NCBI GenBank assembly: GCA_026552855.1
Contig: JAPMTX010000156.1
Location: 1 to 36,989 of the forward strand
Reading direction: 5' to 3'
Length of the DNA: 36,989 nt
DNA from: Candidatus Methanoperedens sp.
Lineage (GTDB): Archaea > Halobacteriota > Methanosarcinia > Methanosarcinales > Methanoperedenaceae
A program made the position numbers and the translations under genes. The notes under the pieces were generated by a model. It saw only the letters and a list, made by a program, of their open reading frames with translations, did no database searches and had not been told where the DNA came from. Shown here piece after piece: positions 17,253-25,626 of this stretch; within the stretch, counting starts at the first letter, position 1, and the number at the start of each line of letters is the position of its first letter.

Positions 17253-17477
17253 CTGCGAAACGATTTCTCTGGCTTTCCCTAAGAATACCTTTCCGTTATC
17301 AGTGGTTGCGTATTCCTCACCTTTCTTTTCCAGAAACCCCTTTTCAATCAGCAGAGCCAGATACTTATTAGTAATCCAGAAATTCAGATTTGTCTTGTAA
17401 ACTATTCCAGTCTTATTAATCCCCTCTTTTGCAGCTTCAAGTATGTCGATAATGATCTCAAGCCTGTTTCGGCGCAT
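17187..17477 (-). CDS. Small winged helix-turn-helix DNA-binding protein
   Basis: A 96-aa protein of the archaeal HTH_45-like winged-helix group. MRRNRLEIIIDILEAAKEG, INKTGIVYKTNLNF and LALLIEKGFLEKKGEEYATT form the helix-turn-helix and wing, followed by a C-terminal helix (GKVFLGKAREIVSQL) that usually makes the dimer. The family is abundant in Euryarchaeota, usually as single-gene transcriptional regulators. AAGGATGAG lies about 10 nt before the ATG on the minus strand. It converges on mmp7 and diverges from the ribbon-helix-helix gene, sharing a 147-bp promoter region. Confidence 0.8.
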   Translation of the reverse strand: MRRNRLEIIIDILEAAKEGINKTGIVYKTNLNFWITNKYLALLIEKGFLEKKGEEYATTDNGKVFLGKAREIVSQLSDNIDQQGTSGVTRWFSWFL

Positions 17478-17557
17478 GGCTAACTCATCCTTACCTTATA
17501 CCGGAATATTGCCATTGGTACATGAGACCACCTTTCCTTAGACCATACCTCAATAGA

Positions 17558-17582
17558 GTATAATTAGGTATAATGGGGTATT
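17558..17582. promoter_or_regulatory. 10-bp-phased GTATAAT repeats, probable operator
   Basis: GTATAAT occurs at 17558-17564 and 17568-17574, with a partial third copy GTATT at 17578-17582. The 10-bp phase puts all three on one DNA face. The array lies 43-67 bp before the ribbon-helix-helix ATG and between two divergent regulator genes. Ribbon-helix-helix proteins bind such short tandem sites, so autoregulation is a reasonable inference. Confidence 0.5.
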
Positions 17583-17624
17583 GGATTATTAAATACTTTG
17601 TGGTAGTGTAGGGTAATGTATAGT

Positions 17625-17867
17625 ATGGCTAAAATCAAAACCAGTATAGCTCTTGATGAAGATTTGTTAAAGTGGGTGGATATGCAGATTGAAAAAAAGC
17701 GATTCGCAAACAGAACTCATGCTATCGAATTTGCCCTTCAACAATTGGTTGAGAGAGACAAAATAGAAAGCGAAAAACCCACTCATACGCATGTAATTTA
17801 TCCAGAAACGCGAGGCGTAGATTTAGCAATAGCTGAAAAACGAGAGTCATTCTCGAAAAAAAGGTAG
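17625..17867 (+). CDS. Ribbon-helix-helix (CopG/Arc-type) protein
   Basis: An 80-aa DNA-binding protein. MAKIKTSIALDEDLLKWVDMQ is the beta strand and first helix, and RTHAIEFALQQLVE the second helix of a ribbon-helix-helix dimer unit. The C-terminal 35 residues are polar and basic (ending SFSKKR), perhaps a partner-binding tail as in antitoxins. ATG 17625 is chosen with AGGGT at 17610-17614; another in-frame ATG lies three codons upstream. No toxin gene follows, so it is either a solitary regulator or an orphan antitoxin. Confidence 0.8.
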   Translation: MAKIKTSIALDEDLLKWVDMQIEKKRFANRTHAIEFALQQLVERDKIESEKPTHTHVIYPETRGVDLAIAEKRESFSKKR

Positions 17868-17924
17868 CATCTGATAATTTCTTCTTTTCGTTCTTTGCGA
17901 TCTCTTTTAGCCCAAAAAAAAGGC

Positions 17925-17995
17925 AGGGCAAATTTGGCTATTTGCCCTTACTTCTCTGGAACGGAGCACCGGACCAATTACAAGCGCAATTGGTC
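17925..17995. terminator. Two hairpins between convergent small genes
   Basis: AGGGCAAAT/ATTTGCCCT (17925-17933 and 17940-17948) is a perfect 9-bp stem. GACCAATT/AATTGGTC (17972-17979 and 17988-17995) is a perfect 8-bp stem. They lie between the ends of the ribbon-helix-helix gene and the oppositely oriented 51-aa gene. An A-run at 17914-17921 reads as a T-tract on the minus strand. A bidirectional terminator is the simplest reading. Confidence 0.5.
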
Positions 17996-18022
17996 GCTTG
18001 TTTAAATAATTCCCAAAGTCAT

Positions 18023-18178
18023 TTATTTATATTGTGCGCCTTTTGGCTGTTCTGCCTCGCGTGCTCTCAATTTTGCATAGAAGTCTTTTTGTCTCTGTTT
18101 TTCTGCGGAATCTTCTTTTCCAACTTTGACTTTCTGTGCTTTTTCTGCATTCTCCATTGAGCTTTCTAATCCTACCAT
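18023..18178 (-). CDS. Small highly charged 51-aa protein
   Basis: A 51-codon gene with a textbook ribosome binding site: GGAGGTG (minus strand, 18184-18190) five bases before the ATG. The product starts MVGLESSMENAEKAQKVKVG and ends EQPKGAQYK. It is about 40 percent charged, has no Cys, no hydrophobic segment, and looks helical in the middle (AEKQRQKDFYAKLRAREAE). I recognise no family. The SD is the strongest in the islet, arguing for real translation. It stands between a ribbon-helix-helix gene and hicA, so a regulatory or antitoxin-like role is possible, but nothing in the sequence proves it. Confidence 0.65.
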   Translation of the reverse strand: MVGLESSMENAEKAQKVKVGKEDSAEKQRQKDFYAKLRAREAEQPKGAQYK

Positions 18179-18562
18179 CTTTTCACCTCCTGTTTTTTAA
18201 GTGGTAAGGGAAACTGAGAATCATTTACTACCTTTGATTCGATGAGCACTTTAAAACTGCCCGTCGGGGGATGGCTATAATTCTCTCTTTTCCCTTTAAC
18301 AAGATGACCTCCGATAAATCGTAATTGTTAATCATTATGTACTTGTATTTATACCTATCGCAGTACCTGGATTGTTTGGTATAACTTGTATTTTTACTTA
18401 ATCAGGAATCTCTTTTTTGATTATATACTTGAGGCTATAAGATATAGATAGGTTTATAGAATTTGAAAGGCAATAAATATTAAAGCTACTTAGAATTTGG
18501 GTATAATAATCGGATACGGTAGAGTTCTACATTGTATATGTCACAGGAGCCGGGGTTAAACC
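18179..18562. other. Divergent promoter region of the 51-aa gene and hicAB
   Basis: 384 bp with no gene. It should contain promoters for the leftward 51-aa gene and rightward hicA. TATA-like runs occur near 18248-18256 (minus strand) and 18498-18510 (GGGTATAATAATCGG, plus strand, about 55 bp before hicA). The 18300-18480 part is very AT-rich and otherwise featureless to me. Confidence 0.4.
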
Positions 18563-18802
18563 ATGGAAAAGATCCTTACAGCCAGAAGCGACAGGAACAT
18601 AAAGTTCCACGACCTGAGAAGACTTCTATTACGGTACGGTTTTTCAAAATGGACGCGCAATAACCATTACATATTCTCAAGAGAAGATATCCCTGAGATA
18701 ATCATCCTTCAGCCTCTGAGCGACGGGAACGCGAAACCCTATCAGGTCAAGCTGGTAAGAAATTTGTTTAACAAATATAAATTTTATCTCAGGGGAGTTT
18801 GA
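18563..18802 (+). CDS. hicA: HicA-like toxin
   Basis: A 79-aa protein of the HicA mRNA-interferase fold. It shows the double-stranded-RNA-binding-like pattern: DLRRLLLRYGFSKWTRNNHYIF with the likely catalytic histidine in NNHYIF (canonical GSHHIF), followed by a final helix VKLVRNLFNKYKF. HicA toxins cut mRNA and are neutralised by HicB. It is somewhat divergent: the usual Gly-Ser before His is Asn-Asn, so activity is uncertain. GGAGCCGGGG lies upstream of the ATG. The stop is two bases before the hicB ATG, giving the standard toxin-first HicAB order. Confidence 0.75.
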   Translation: MEKILTARSDRNIKFHDLRRLLLRYGFSKWTRNNHYIFSREDIPEIIILQPLSDGNAKPYQVKLVRNLFNKYKFYLRGV

Positions 18803-18804
18803 GC

Positions 18805-19023
18805 ATGGGAGAGGATATAAAGTATGAAATGGTCGTGTACTGGAGCGAGGAGGACGATGCCTATATCGTGGAGGTGCCTGAGCTTCCTGGCTGCATGGCT
18901 GACGGCAAGACATACGAGGAGGCGCTCAAGAACGCCCTCACTGTGATCAGGGAATGGATAGAGACCGCCCGGGAGCTTGGAAGGGCTATTCCGAAGCCCA
19001 GGGGCAGGCTGCTATATGCTTAA
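18805..19023 (+). CDS. hicB: HicB-like antitoxin
   Basis: A 72-aa HicB-type protein: YEMVVYWSEEDDAYIVEVPELPGCMADGKT is the typical partial RNase H-like fold, followed by the helix YEEALKNALTVIREWIETA. The short length and the absence of a C-terminal DNA-binding domain place it in the small HicB class, which neutralises the toxin by direct binding. ATG 18805 with GGGGAG at 18792-18796 is chosen; a TTG at 18799 would overlap hicA. It ends 147 bp before the convergent hdrB gene. Confidence 0.85.
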   Translation: MGEDIKYEMVVYWSEEDDAYIVEVPELPGCMADGKTYEEALKNALTVIREWIETARELGRAIPKPRGRLLYA

Positions 19024-19170
19024 ATCGCAGCACAGGCAGCAGGCTTACGTAAACTATAAATACTTTGTTCGCATACATACGAACTGTAGTGGGCAGAAAT
19101 AAACTTTTTTTAACCACCTCATACCACCATAATCCCTATCTGTCCACTACCCTCCTAATATTTTAACGTA

Positions 19171-20073
19171 TTATTTGGCGGACGTCTTCTGGATCGATGC
19201 TATTTTCTCTTCGAATCCGCGATATATTACCTCGTTAAGGTTCAGCCCAGCCTCCTGCGGCGTGGCGCCGAGCGCAAGGGCGAGAAACTGGCTGTAATGA
19301 AGAACAGGTATATTATACGTTTTTCCTGTTTTTGCCAGTTCCACCTGCCCGCCGTCGTACTGCAGGTGGCAGAAAGGGCATGCATCCACGATGCAGTCAA
19401 CGCCTGCTTTTTTTATCCGCTCAAGCTTGTATTCGGTCATCCTGAGCGATGTCTCAAGCATCGCAGACCTGACACCTCCCCCCGCGCCGCAGCAGCTCGT
19501 TTTTCCCTCGTACGGCACGCTTGTTGCGCCTGTAGCTTCCACAAGTTCGTCAAAGAACACTGGACATTCCGCTCCCCCAAGCCTTCTGTCCTTTGTAGGC
19601 TTCAGGAGGTGGCAGCCGTAATGGACAGCGGCGCGGATTTCAAACGGCTTCTCTATGAACCGGCTGAGCTTTTCGGCGCCTACATCTTTATAGAGGAATT
19701 CGATTATGTGCCTTACCTCTATCGTGCCCCGGTATTCTCTGCCTATCTTCTTAAGGTGAGAGTTCACTTCGTTCCGCAGCACGCCGTCGTTTTTCAGTAT
19801 ATTGTTGGCGTCCACGAGAGAGCTGAAACACCCGTTGCAGATCGTCAGTATGTCTGTGCCCTTCTCTTCTGCAAGCGCAAGGTTGCGCGATGCAAGCGTA
19901 AGCCAGGTTATTTTATCGATCGAGCGGTATATGCCAGGCGCAGGACAGCATGCCGCTTCTTTAAGTTCGCTCCATTTGATATCCAGCCTGTCAAGAACAA
20001 GCTTGGTGGATTTTTCTATTCCCGGATACCGGTTCGGGATAAGGCATCCCGCAAAAAGGGACAGTTCCTTCAT
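19171..20073 (-). CDS. hdrB: CoB-CoM heterodisulfide reductase subunit B
   Basis: Catalytic subunit that reduces the CoM-S-S-CoB heterodisulfide; cytoplasmic. The 300-aa protein has the two CCG motifs (Cx31-38CCx33-38CxxC) that bind the noncubane [4Fe-4S] clusters. The first is C10, C42-C43, C79-x2-C82; the second is C154, C194-C195, C232-x2-C235. All ligands are present. It overlaps hdrC by 4 bp and is translated after it. No hdrA or hydrogenase/formate dehydrogenase partner is adjacent, so the electron-bifurcating partner must be encoded elsewhere. Homologous CCG proteins (glycolate oxidase, succinate dehydrogenase E) are less likely given the HdrC neighbour. Confidence 0.93.
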   Translation of the reverse strand: MKELSLFAGCLIPNRYPGIEKSTKLVLDRLDIKWSELKEAACCPAPGIYRSIDKITWLTLASRNLALAEEKGTDILTICNGCFSSLVDANNILKNDGVLRNEVNSHLKKIGREYRGTIEVRHIIEFLYKDVGAEKLSRFIEKPFEIRAAVHYGCHLLKPTKDRRLGGAECPVFFDELVEATGATSVPYEGKTSCCGAGGGVRSAMLETSLRMTEYKLERIKKAGVDCIVDACPFCHLQYDGGQVELAKTGKTYNIPVLHYSQFLALALGATPQEAGLNLNEVIYRGFEEKIASIQKTSAK

Positions 20074-20501
20074 GTTTTAATCAGCTCATCGAACTTTGTT
20101 GAGCCAAGGAGTGTTCTCACTTCTTTGATAGCCTTTTTATGGGCAGCTTCTCCGAGCCCCAATTTTTTCCTCATCAGCCTGTGTTTATCATCTATCGGGA
20201 TGGAGTACCCTGTTTCAAAGAGATATTTGCATACCTTCCTGTGCGCAGGAAGAATCTTTCCCTTCTTTACTGCTTCGCTCCTGAGGGTGAGTACCGCATC
20301 TGTCACCTTTATGCCGCGGGGGCAGCGCTCCTGACAGTTGTAGCATGTGGTGCACATCCAGAGTTCAGGCTCGTCTGAAATATCTCTCCTCACCGAGTCC
20401 CGGACGATTTTCCTTACGTTCAGGCTCGTGTACCTGCCAGAGGGACAGCTTGCGTGGCATGTACCGCACTGGATGCAGGTGAGTATATCATGATTTTTCA
20501 T
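20070..20501 (-). CDS. hdrC: CoB-CoM heterodisulfide reductase subunit C
   Basis: A 143-aa ferredoxin-like subunit carrying two [4Fe-4S] clusters that pass electrons from HdrA to HdrB. The motifs are C9-x2-C12-x2-C15-x3-C19 and C50-x2-C53-x2-C56-x3-C60, each ending CP as in canonical ferredoxin domains. It is soluble and lacks the membrane-linked HdrE/D architecture. The promoter GAATATATAC (minus strand, 20526-20535) is centred about 29 bp before the ATG and there is no clear SD, so the transcript may be leaderless. It overlaps hdrB by 4 bp. Confidence 0.92.
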   Translation of the reverse strand: MKNHDILTCIQCGTCHASCPSGRYTSLNVRKIVRDSVRRDISDEPELWMCTTCYNCQERCPRGIKVTDAVLTLRSEAVKKGKILPAHRKVCKYLFETGYSIPIDDKHRLMRKKLGLGEAAHKKAIKEVRTLLGSTKFDELIKT

Positions 20502-20525
20502 TGGATGAATAATGGGTTAAACGTG

Positions 20526-20535
20526 TATATATTCT
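20526..20535 (-). promoter_or_regulatory. TATA box of hdrCB, leaderless spacing
   Basis: GAATATATAC on the minus strand sits about 29 bp from its centre to the hdrC ATG at 20501. Archaeal transcription begins about 25 bp after the TATA centre, so the message would start at or within a few bases of the start codon. No purine-rich SD precedes the ATG, which agrees. Confidence 0.55.
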
Positions 20536-20568
20536 TTAGTCACATGGCTCTTAAATCTGTCATTAACA

Positions 20569-23259
20569 TCACATCGATAATCGATGCCTGTTCCTAAAAA
20601 CCCACTTCATCACCTCCGCTACTACAACCGCCGTCCACGCCACCAGCAGTATCCTCACCCACGCCTCAAACCCAAGATGCGCTGTCCTGAAGATCCCCTG
20701 CATCGGCTCCCAGTAGATAGCGAACAGCATAGCAGTAATAGAGCATGAGAGCGCAAGAAGCAGTTTTTTATTTGTAAAAACCCCTGTCCTGAATATTGAG
20801 CCTGTAAGATCCCTGCAGTTCATGGCATTGAACAGACCGAAAATTATCAGAGCGGCAAACGCAGTAGTCTGCGCTACCTGCAGGTTCTGGGGATGTTCTG
20901 GCTCTGAGTATGCGAACAGTGCAAAAGTACCAAGGAAAAATACGGATGCCATTATCAGGGTATACAGCAGTATCCGGTTGGAGAGTATAGGCTCTTTTGG
21001 ATGGCGTGGCATGCGGGACATAATGTTCCTGGATGCAGGCTCCACGGACAGACCGAGCGCAGGGAACTCTTCTGTCACCAGGTTCACGTACAAAATCTGA
21101 AGGGGCGTAAGCGGAAGAGGATAATTGAGAACAACGAAAGACAGGAAGAGCACGGCGACCTCAGCAAAAGTGATGGACAGCAGGTAGCTTGCGCCTTTAC
21201 GTATGTTGTCGTATATCCTTCTTCCTTCCTCGACAGCATGGACTATCGTCGCGAAGTTGTCGTCCGTAATAACCATATCTGAAGCCTCTTTGGCAACATC
21301 CGTGCCTGAGAGCCCCATCGCTATGCCGATATCCGCTTTTTTAAGCGCGGGCGCGTCGTTCACCCCGTCGCCTGTCATCGCCACAATGTGCCCGTTCCGC
21401 TTCAGTGCGTCAATTATCCTCAGCTTGTGCCCGGGTTCTGCACGCGCATAGATTGAGGCGGTCCGGGCAGCAATGCTAAGCTCATCATCGCTCATCTTTT
21501 CGATCTCACCGCCCTCCAGTACCTCCCCATCTTCATCAAGCAGACCTATGGTTCTCCCCACTGCCGCTGCTGTAAGTTTATTGTCCCCGGTTATCATTAC
21601 GACCTTAATGCCCGCGCTTTTGCACCTGGCGATAGAATCTATCACTTCCTCCCTTGGGGGGTCTATCATGCCCATGAGCCCCATGAAAACAAGGTTTTGC
21701 TCGACGCATTCCGCAGTATATTCCCTGCATTCTTCAGGTCCAAACGTCCTTTCTGCGAACGCTAAGACGCGCAGCGCATCTTTCGCCATTGCTCTATTTG
21801 CATCTAAGATCCTCTCCTTATCTTCGCTGTTAATAGGTCTGATCGTTCCTTTATCACAGATGCGGGTACATAATCCCAGCATCACTTCGGGCGCTCCCTT
21901 TATGAACGCTGTGATGCCGCGCGGTGTCATGTGCAGCGTACTCATGAGCTTGCGCTCGCTGTCAAATGGCAATTCTGCTATCCGCGGGTACTTCTCATCA
22001 GGGTTTGCCTTTTTAGCGGCTACCAGCAAAGCACCCTCTGTAGGGTCCCCGATCACCCGCCAGCCTCCGTTATGCTCAAGATGCGAGTTATTGCACAGCA
22101 TTCCCACTCTCAGAAGCTCTTTTAAATGCTTATCCCCGGCTGGATCGATTTTTTTATCGTCTCTGTAGAACTCACCATCCGGTATGTACCCGCTCCCTGT
22201 AACTTCTATGAACGCATCCGTATACAGCTTCCGCACGGTCATCTCACCCCGCGTAATAGTACCTGTCTTATCCGAGCAGATGACCGTGGCGCTGCCGAGC
22301 GTCTCCACAGCCGGAAGCCGTCTGATTATCGCATGGCGCCTTGCCATCCTCTGGGTTCCCAGCGCCAGGGTAACAGTGACTATGAACGGCAGAGCCTCAG
22401 GTATGCCTGCAACGGCAAGAGCTGCTGCCACTATCAGCATATGGAAGAGATCCTGACCGCGCAGATAGCCTGTAAGGAGTATAACAAAGCTGGCGAGTAG
22501 AACGATCCTTGCGAGCTGCTTTGATAATTCGTCGAATTTTACCTTGAGGGGCGGCTCTTCCTCTTCTGCCTGGATCATCTGCGCGATACTGCCTATCTGC
22601 GTATTGGTGCCTGTGCCCCCGACCACAGCCATGCCGTTGCCCCGCGTGGCGATTGTGCCCATGAAGATCATGTTGCTGCGTTCTGCGACCGGGGTATTTT
22701 CCCTCAGTACGTTCGTGCTCTTTGACACCGGATGCGATTCGCCCGTTAGGGCAGATTCAATGGTCTCAAGATTGATAGCCTCTACCAGCCTGGCATCCGC
22801 GGGTACCCTGTCCCCAGCCTCGATAAGTATGATATCGCCTGGCACCAGTTTCCTGACAGGGATTTTTCTCACCGCACCGTCTCGAAGCACCCTGGCTTCA
22901 GGAGATACCATTTTCTTGAGCGCCTCCATCGCACGCTCAGCCTTGTATTCCTGGACAAAGCCGAGCACGGAGATGAACAGGATAATTACAAGTATCACGT
23001 ATGCATTGGTCATCTCGCCGATAAAGGCTGAAATAACGGCTGCGCCTATAAGAATGAGGACAAGGTAATTCTTAAACTGCGAAAGGAAAATCCCGGCAGG
23101 GGATATCCTCTTCTTCTTAGGCAGTTCATTTGGACCATATGCTGGGAGCCGGTTCTTTGCATCTGCTGAGCTTAGACCCTGCCTGCCTGACTTCAAAGCC
23201 TCAAACACTTTCTCAATATCAAAGGCGTGCCACTTTTCCCTTAATCCCTCGCTATCCAT
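20569..23259 (-). CDS. P2-type cation-transporting ATPase (Ca2+-ATPase-like)
   Basis: An 896-aa membrane pump. It has an N-terminal cation-ATPase domain, the TGES actuator motif ([12 protein letters not shown]), IPEALP in M4, the phosphorylation site D330-KTGTIT, KGAPE in the nucleotide domain and [21 protein letters not shown], with about ten membrane spans. Overall it resembles SERCA/PMR1-type (P2A) pumps. The ion-binding residues differ: M4 keeps the Glu of IPE, M5 reads TFAE where SERCA has N-V-G-E (Asn replaced by Thr, Glu kept), and M6 reads NLVTEEFP where SERCA has NLVTDGLP (Asp to Glu). Ca2+ is therefore likely but not certain. It is divergent from a CaCA exchanger gene, 87 bp away. 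GAGG precedes the ATG. Confidence 0.9.
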   Translation of the reverse strand: MDSEGLREKWHAFDIEKVFEALKSGRQGLSSADAKNRLPAYGPNELPKKKRISPAGIFLSQFKNYLVLILIGAAVISAFIGEMTNAYVILVIILFISVLGFVQEYKAERAMEALKKMVSPEARVLRDGAVRKIPVRKLVPGDIILIEAGDRVPADARLVEAINLETIESALTGESHPVSKSTNVLRENTPVAERSNMIFMGTIATRGNGMAVVGGTGTNTQIGSIAQMIQAEEEEPPLKVKFDELSKQLARIVLLASFVILLTGYLRGQDLFHMLIVAAALAVAGIPEALPFIVTVTLALGTQRMARRHAIIRRLPAVETLGSATVICSDKTGTITRGEMTVRKLYTDAFIEVTGSGYIPDGEFYRDDKKIDPAGDKHLKELLRVGMLCNNSHLEHNGGWRVIGDPTEGALLVAAKKANPDEKYPRIAELPFDSERKLMSTLHMTPRGITAFIKGAPEVMLGLCTRICDKGTIRPINSEDKERILDANRAMAKDALRVLAFAERTFGPEECREYTAECVEQNLVFMGLMGMIDPPREEVIDSIARCKSAGIKVVMITGDNKLTAAAVGRTIGLLDEDGEVLEGGEIEKMSDDELSIAARTASIYARAEPGHKLRIIDALKRNGHIVAMTGDGVNDAPALKKADIGIAMGLSGTDVAKEASDMVITDDNFATIVHAVEEGRRIYDNIRKGASYLLSITFAEVAVLFLSFVVLNYPLPLTPLQILYVNLVTEEFPALGLSVEPASRNIMSRMPRHPKEPILSNRILLYTLIMASVFFLGTFALFAYSEPEHPQNLQVAQTTAFAALIIFGLFNAMNCRDLTGSIFRTGVFTNKKLLLALSCSITAMLFAIYWEPMQGIFRTAHLGFEAWVRILLVAWTAVVVAEVMKWVFRNRHRLSM

Positions 23260-23346
23260 GGATCCTCAATTAAGTAATTAAAGTCCGTCACCATATAATT
23301 AACCTGGGGCAAGCAAACTGCGCATAGAAGTTTAAAACTGATAATA

Positions 23347-24288
23347 ATGGCACCGGAAGCAACTCTGGATGTAATCTTATTCATAATCTCAGTCCCAGTG
23401 ATCTTAAAATCCAGCGATATTTTCACTACAGGCGCATCAAGGCTGGCAAAGATGCTCGGCGTCTCTGATTTTATCATCGGTATAACCATCGTGGCGCTCG
23501 GTACCTCGCTGCCTGAGCTTGCATCCGATTCCTACGCCTCGTACATCGATCACGGCGATATAGCAGCAGGGGATATCATAGGGAGCAACATCACGAACAT
23601 CGCCCTCATACTCGGTCTGACATGCGTCATCAAGCCACTTGCTATAAAGCATACCGAGATATACAGCGGCAGGATACACCTTTTGATTTTAACGCTTGCA
23701 TCGACATTCATAATCGCATCAGGCGGGCTTGGGGGGGTTGGCGGGGTAGTATTTATAATCGCTTATTTTCTCTATCTGCGGCACTCGATTAGTGCATACA
23801 GGGAAGTTGGCGTTGAGACCATCGAGAGGAACGGTTTTATAAAAAATTTGCTGGAGATGCTGGCAGGACTGGCAGGCATACTGATTGGAGCGAGGATCCT
23901 CGTCGATTCTATAATAGGGCTCTCGGTTGCCCTCGGCATATCAGAGTATCTTATCGCCCTGATACTCATGTCCATCGGGACATCTTTACCTGAGCTGTTC
24001 GTCTCCATTTCGGCTGCATGGAAGGGGTACATGACGATGGCGCTGGGCAATATCATCGGGAGCAACGTTGCCAACATGCTGTGGATATTCGGGGTCGCAG
24101 CTGTTATCAGACCTGTCAGCATAGCCCCTGAGGTCATTATCGTTCAGATCGCGTTCATGCTCCTTCTGTCGGTGCTGCTGCTCGTGTTTAAGACCTCAGG
24201 GTACATTATCGACAAGAAGGAAGGGACGGTATTTCTGGTGGTATACGCCGCTTTTATACTTGTTAGTATAATCACAGGGAACGGCTAA
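23347..24288 (+). CDS. CaCA family Na+/Ca2+ exchanger-like antiporter
   Basis: A 313-aa, roughly ten-span membrane protein. The two diagnostic alpha repeats are clear: GTSLPELASDSYAS at 52-65 followed by GDIIGSNITNIALI, and GTSLPELFVSISAA from residue 211 followed by GNIIGSNVANMLWI. Both repeats retain the ion-binding Glu in SLPE and the Asn in GSN. Length matches prokaryotic YrbG/NCX_Mj-type exchangers (about 300-320). It is expected to exchange Ca2+ (or another cation) for Na+ or H+. No SD is visible before ATG 23347. It is divergent from the P-type ATPase gene, suggesting joint control of the same ion. Confidence 0.92.
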   Translation: MAPEATLDVILFIISVPVILKSSDIFTTGASRLAKMLGVSDFIIGITIVALGTSLPELASDSYASYIDHGDIAAGDIIGSNITNIALILGLTCVIKPLAIKHTEIYSGRIHLLILTLASTFIIASGGLGGVGGVVFIIAYFLYLRHSISAYREVGVETIERNGFIKNLLEMLAGLAGILIGARILVDSIIGLSVALGISEYLIALILMSIGTSLPELFVSISAAWKGYMTMALGNIIGSNVANMLWIFGVAAVIRPVSIAPEVIIVQIAFMLLLSVLLLVFKTSGYIIDKKEGTVFLVVYAAFILVSIITGNG

Positions 24289-24394
24289 ACGGATGTACAA
24301 CGGTAGAGCAAGCCCTGTCCGCATCTGGTTAAAACCACAAGAGTTAAGAACTTTAGGTTAAGATAAGGAAAAAGTTGTTATAGGAGGCAATCCC

Positions 24395-25498
24395 TTGATA
24401 TTAGAAAACCCTGATATGACACTTTCAGCAGGTCTGTTCGTTATTTTCCTGATAGTACTGTTAGGACCGTTCCTGGTCAAAAAAATCGAGCATAATCTTG
24501 AAGTTTTCCTTTTCTCCATGGGCGTCCTAGCTGTTACGCTTGATACATTTTTGTTAGATGTTATACCCAGCCCTGGCGTAGCAGAAGAGACATTGCCTAA
24601 CTGGAATCTTGTATTGGTCGAGAAAGCGATAATAGACCCAATCGAGATAACCCTTGCTGTGTTGGTCGCGGGACTGATCTTCTACTACGGTCGCAGTAGG
24701 TTAAAAAGCATCACAGATTCAATACTTGCTAGAGTCCCGTTAAAAGTATTTGTTTTTCTTGTAGTTGTTGTACTTGGATTATTATCGAGTGTAATAACAG
24801 CTATCATAGCATCTCTGTTCCTTGTGGAAATGATTAACGCAATGAAACTTGACCGTAAGACTACTATAAATCTTGTAATAATCGCATGTTTTGCCATAGG
24901 TCTGGGCGCAGCACTCACACCGATAGGCGAGCCCCTATCCACAATTGTTATAAAAACTAAATTACAAGAAAATTTCTGGTATCTGCTGATTCAGATAGGT
25001 AAGTATATAATCCCGGGAATAATCGCTCTGGGCGTCCTCAGCATGTTTTTTATAGGACAAAAGGGAAAAGCCAGGGAGACACTGGCTGCAGAGGAGGAAA
25101 AGGAGACCTTGAAGGACGTAGGTATCAGGGCATTCAAAGTATATATCTTTGTCATGGCACTGGTTTTCCTTGGGATCGGTTTTACTCCGATAATCGAGTG
25201 GTACATCAAATTCCTCGGACCGCAGGTACTTTACTGGGTGAACACCGTCTCAGCCATACTCGATAACGCCACGCTCGCTTCCGCCGAGATAACGAAGACC
25301 ATGGAGACCCTGCAGATCAACAGCGCGCTCATGGGACTGCTCATCGCAGGAGGCATGCTGATACCGGGTAACATTCCCAATATCATATCGGCTAACAAAC
25401 TGAGGATTACAAGCAAGGAATGGGCTAAGCTTGGTGTGCCGCTTGGCGCAGTGATAATGGTGGTGTACTTTATCGTCCTGTTCGTGCTGAGGGTTTAA
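24395..25498 (+). CDS. DUF1646 family putative cation transporter
   Basis: A 367-aa integral membrane protein with about ten hydrophobic segments, matching the DUF1646 family of archaea and some bacteria. The block GLGAALTPIGEPLSTIVIK resembles the TPIG(D/E)P discontinuous-helix motif of the NhaD/ArsB-type ion transporter superfamily, and a related half-repeat occurs near the C-terminus (GGMLIPGNIPNIISANKL). This suggests an inverted-repeat ion carrier, possibly for Na+/H+; substrate is inference. Start is TTG 24395 with GGAGG at 24383-24387. It stands downstream of the CaCA gene on the same strand after 106 bp and is followed by a T-rich terminator. Confidence 0.8.
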   Translation: MILENPDMTLSAGLFVIFLIVLLGPFLVKKIEHNLEVFLFSMGVLAVTLDTFLLDVIPSPGVAEETLPNWNLVLVEKAIIDPIEITLAVLVAGLIFYYGRSRLKSITDSILARVPLKVFVFLVVVVLGLLSSVITAIIASLFLVEMINAMKLDRKTTINLVIIACFAIGLGAALTPIGEPLSTIVIKTKLQENFWYLLIQIGKYIIPGIIALGVLSMFFIGQKGKARETLAAEEEKETLKDVGIRAFKVYIFVMALVFLGIGFTPIIEWYIKFLGPQVLYWVNTVSAILDNATLASAEITKTMETLQINSALMGLLIAGGMLIPGNIPNIISANKLRITSKEWAKLGVPLGAVIMVVYFIVLFVLRV

Positions 25499-25503
25499 CT
25501 GCT

Positions 25504-25557
25504 TTATTTTTTTTATTTTTCTTATTTTTGCATTATTTACCTTTTTTACTGTACTCA
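25504..25557 (+). terminator. T-rich transcription terminator
   Basis: Immediately after the DUF1646 stop codon come several T-runs (TTTTTTTT, TTTTT, TTTTT, TTTTTT) within about 50 bp. Oligo-T tracts without a hairpin are sufficient for intrinsic termination in archaea. Confidence 0.65.
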
Positions 25558-25626
25558 GGTCGTTTCATTTTTGCATCAATAGATTAAAATAGCAGGAGCA
25601 AGAAAGTAATCAGCAGGGAGGATAGT

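Noticed and set aside
19201..19230. TTCGAATCC resembling a tRNA T-loop
   Set aside because: It is inside hdrB coding sequence and no cloverleaf can be built around it. No tRNA was found elsewhere either.
19297..20334. 345-codon plus-strand frame
   Set aside because: Antisense shadow of hdrB and hdrC, whose cysteine motifs prove the minus-strand reading.
21473..22168. 231-codon plus-strand frame
   Set aside because: Antisense shadow of the P-type ATPase gene, which is unambiguous.
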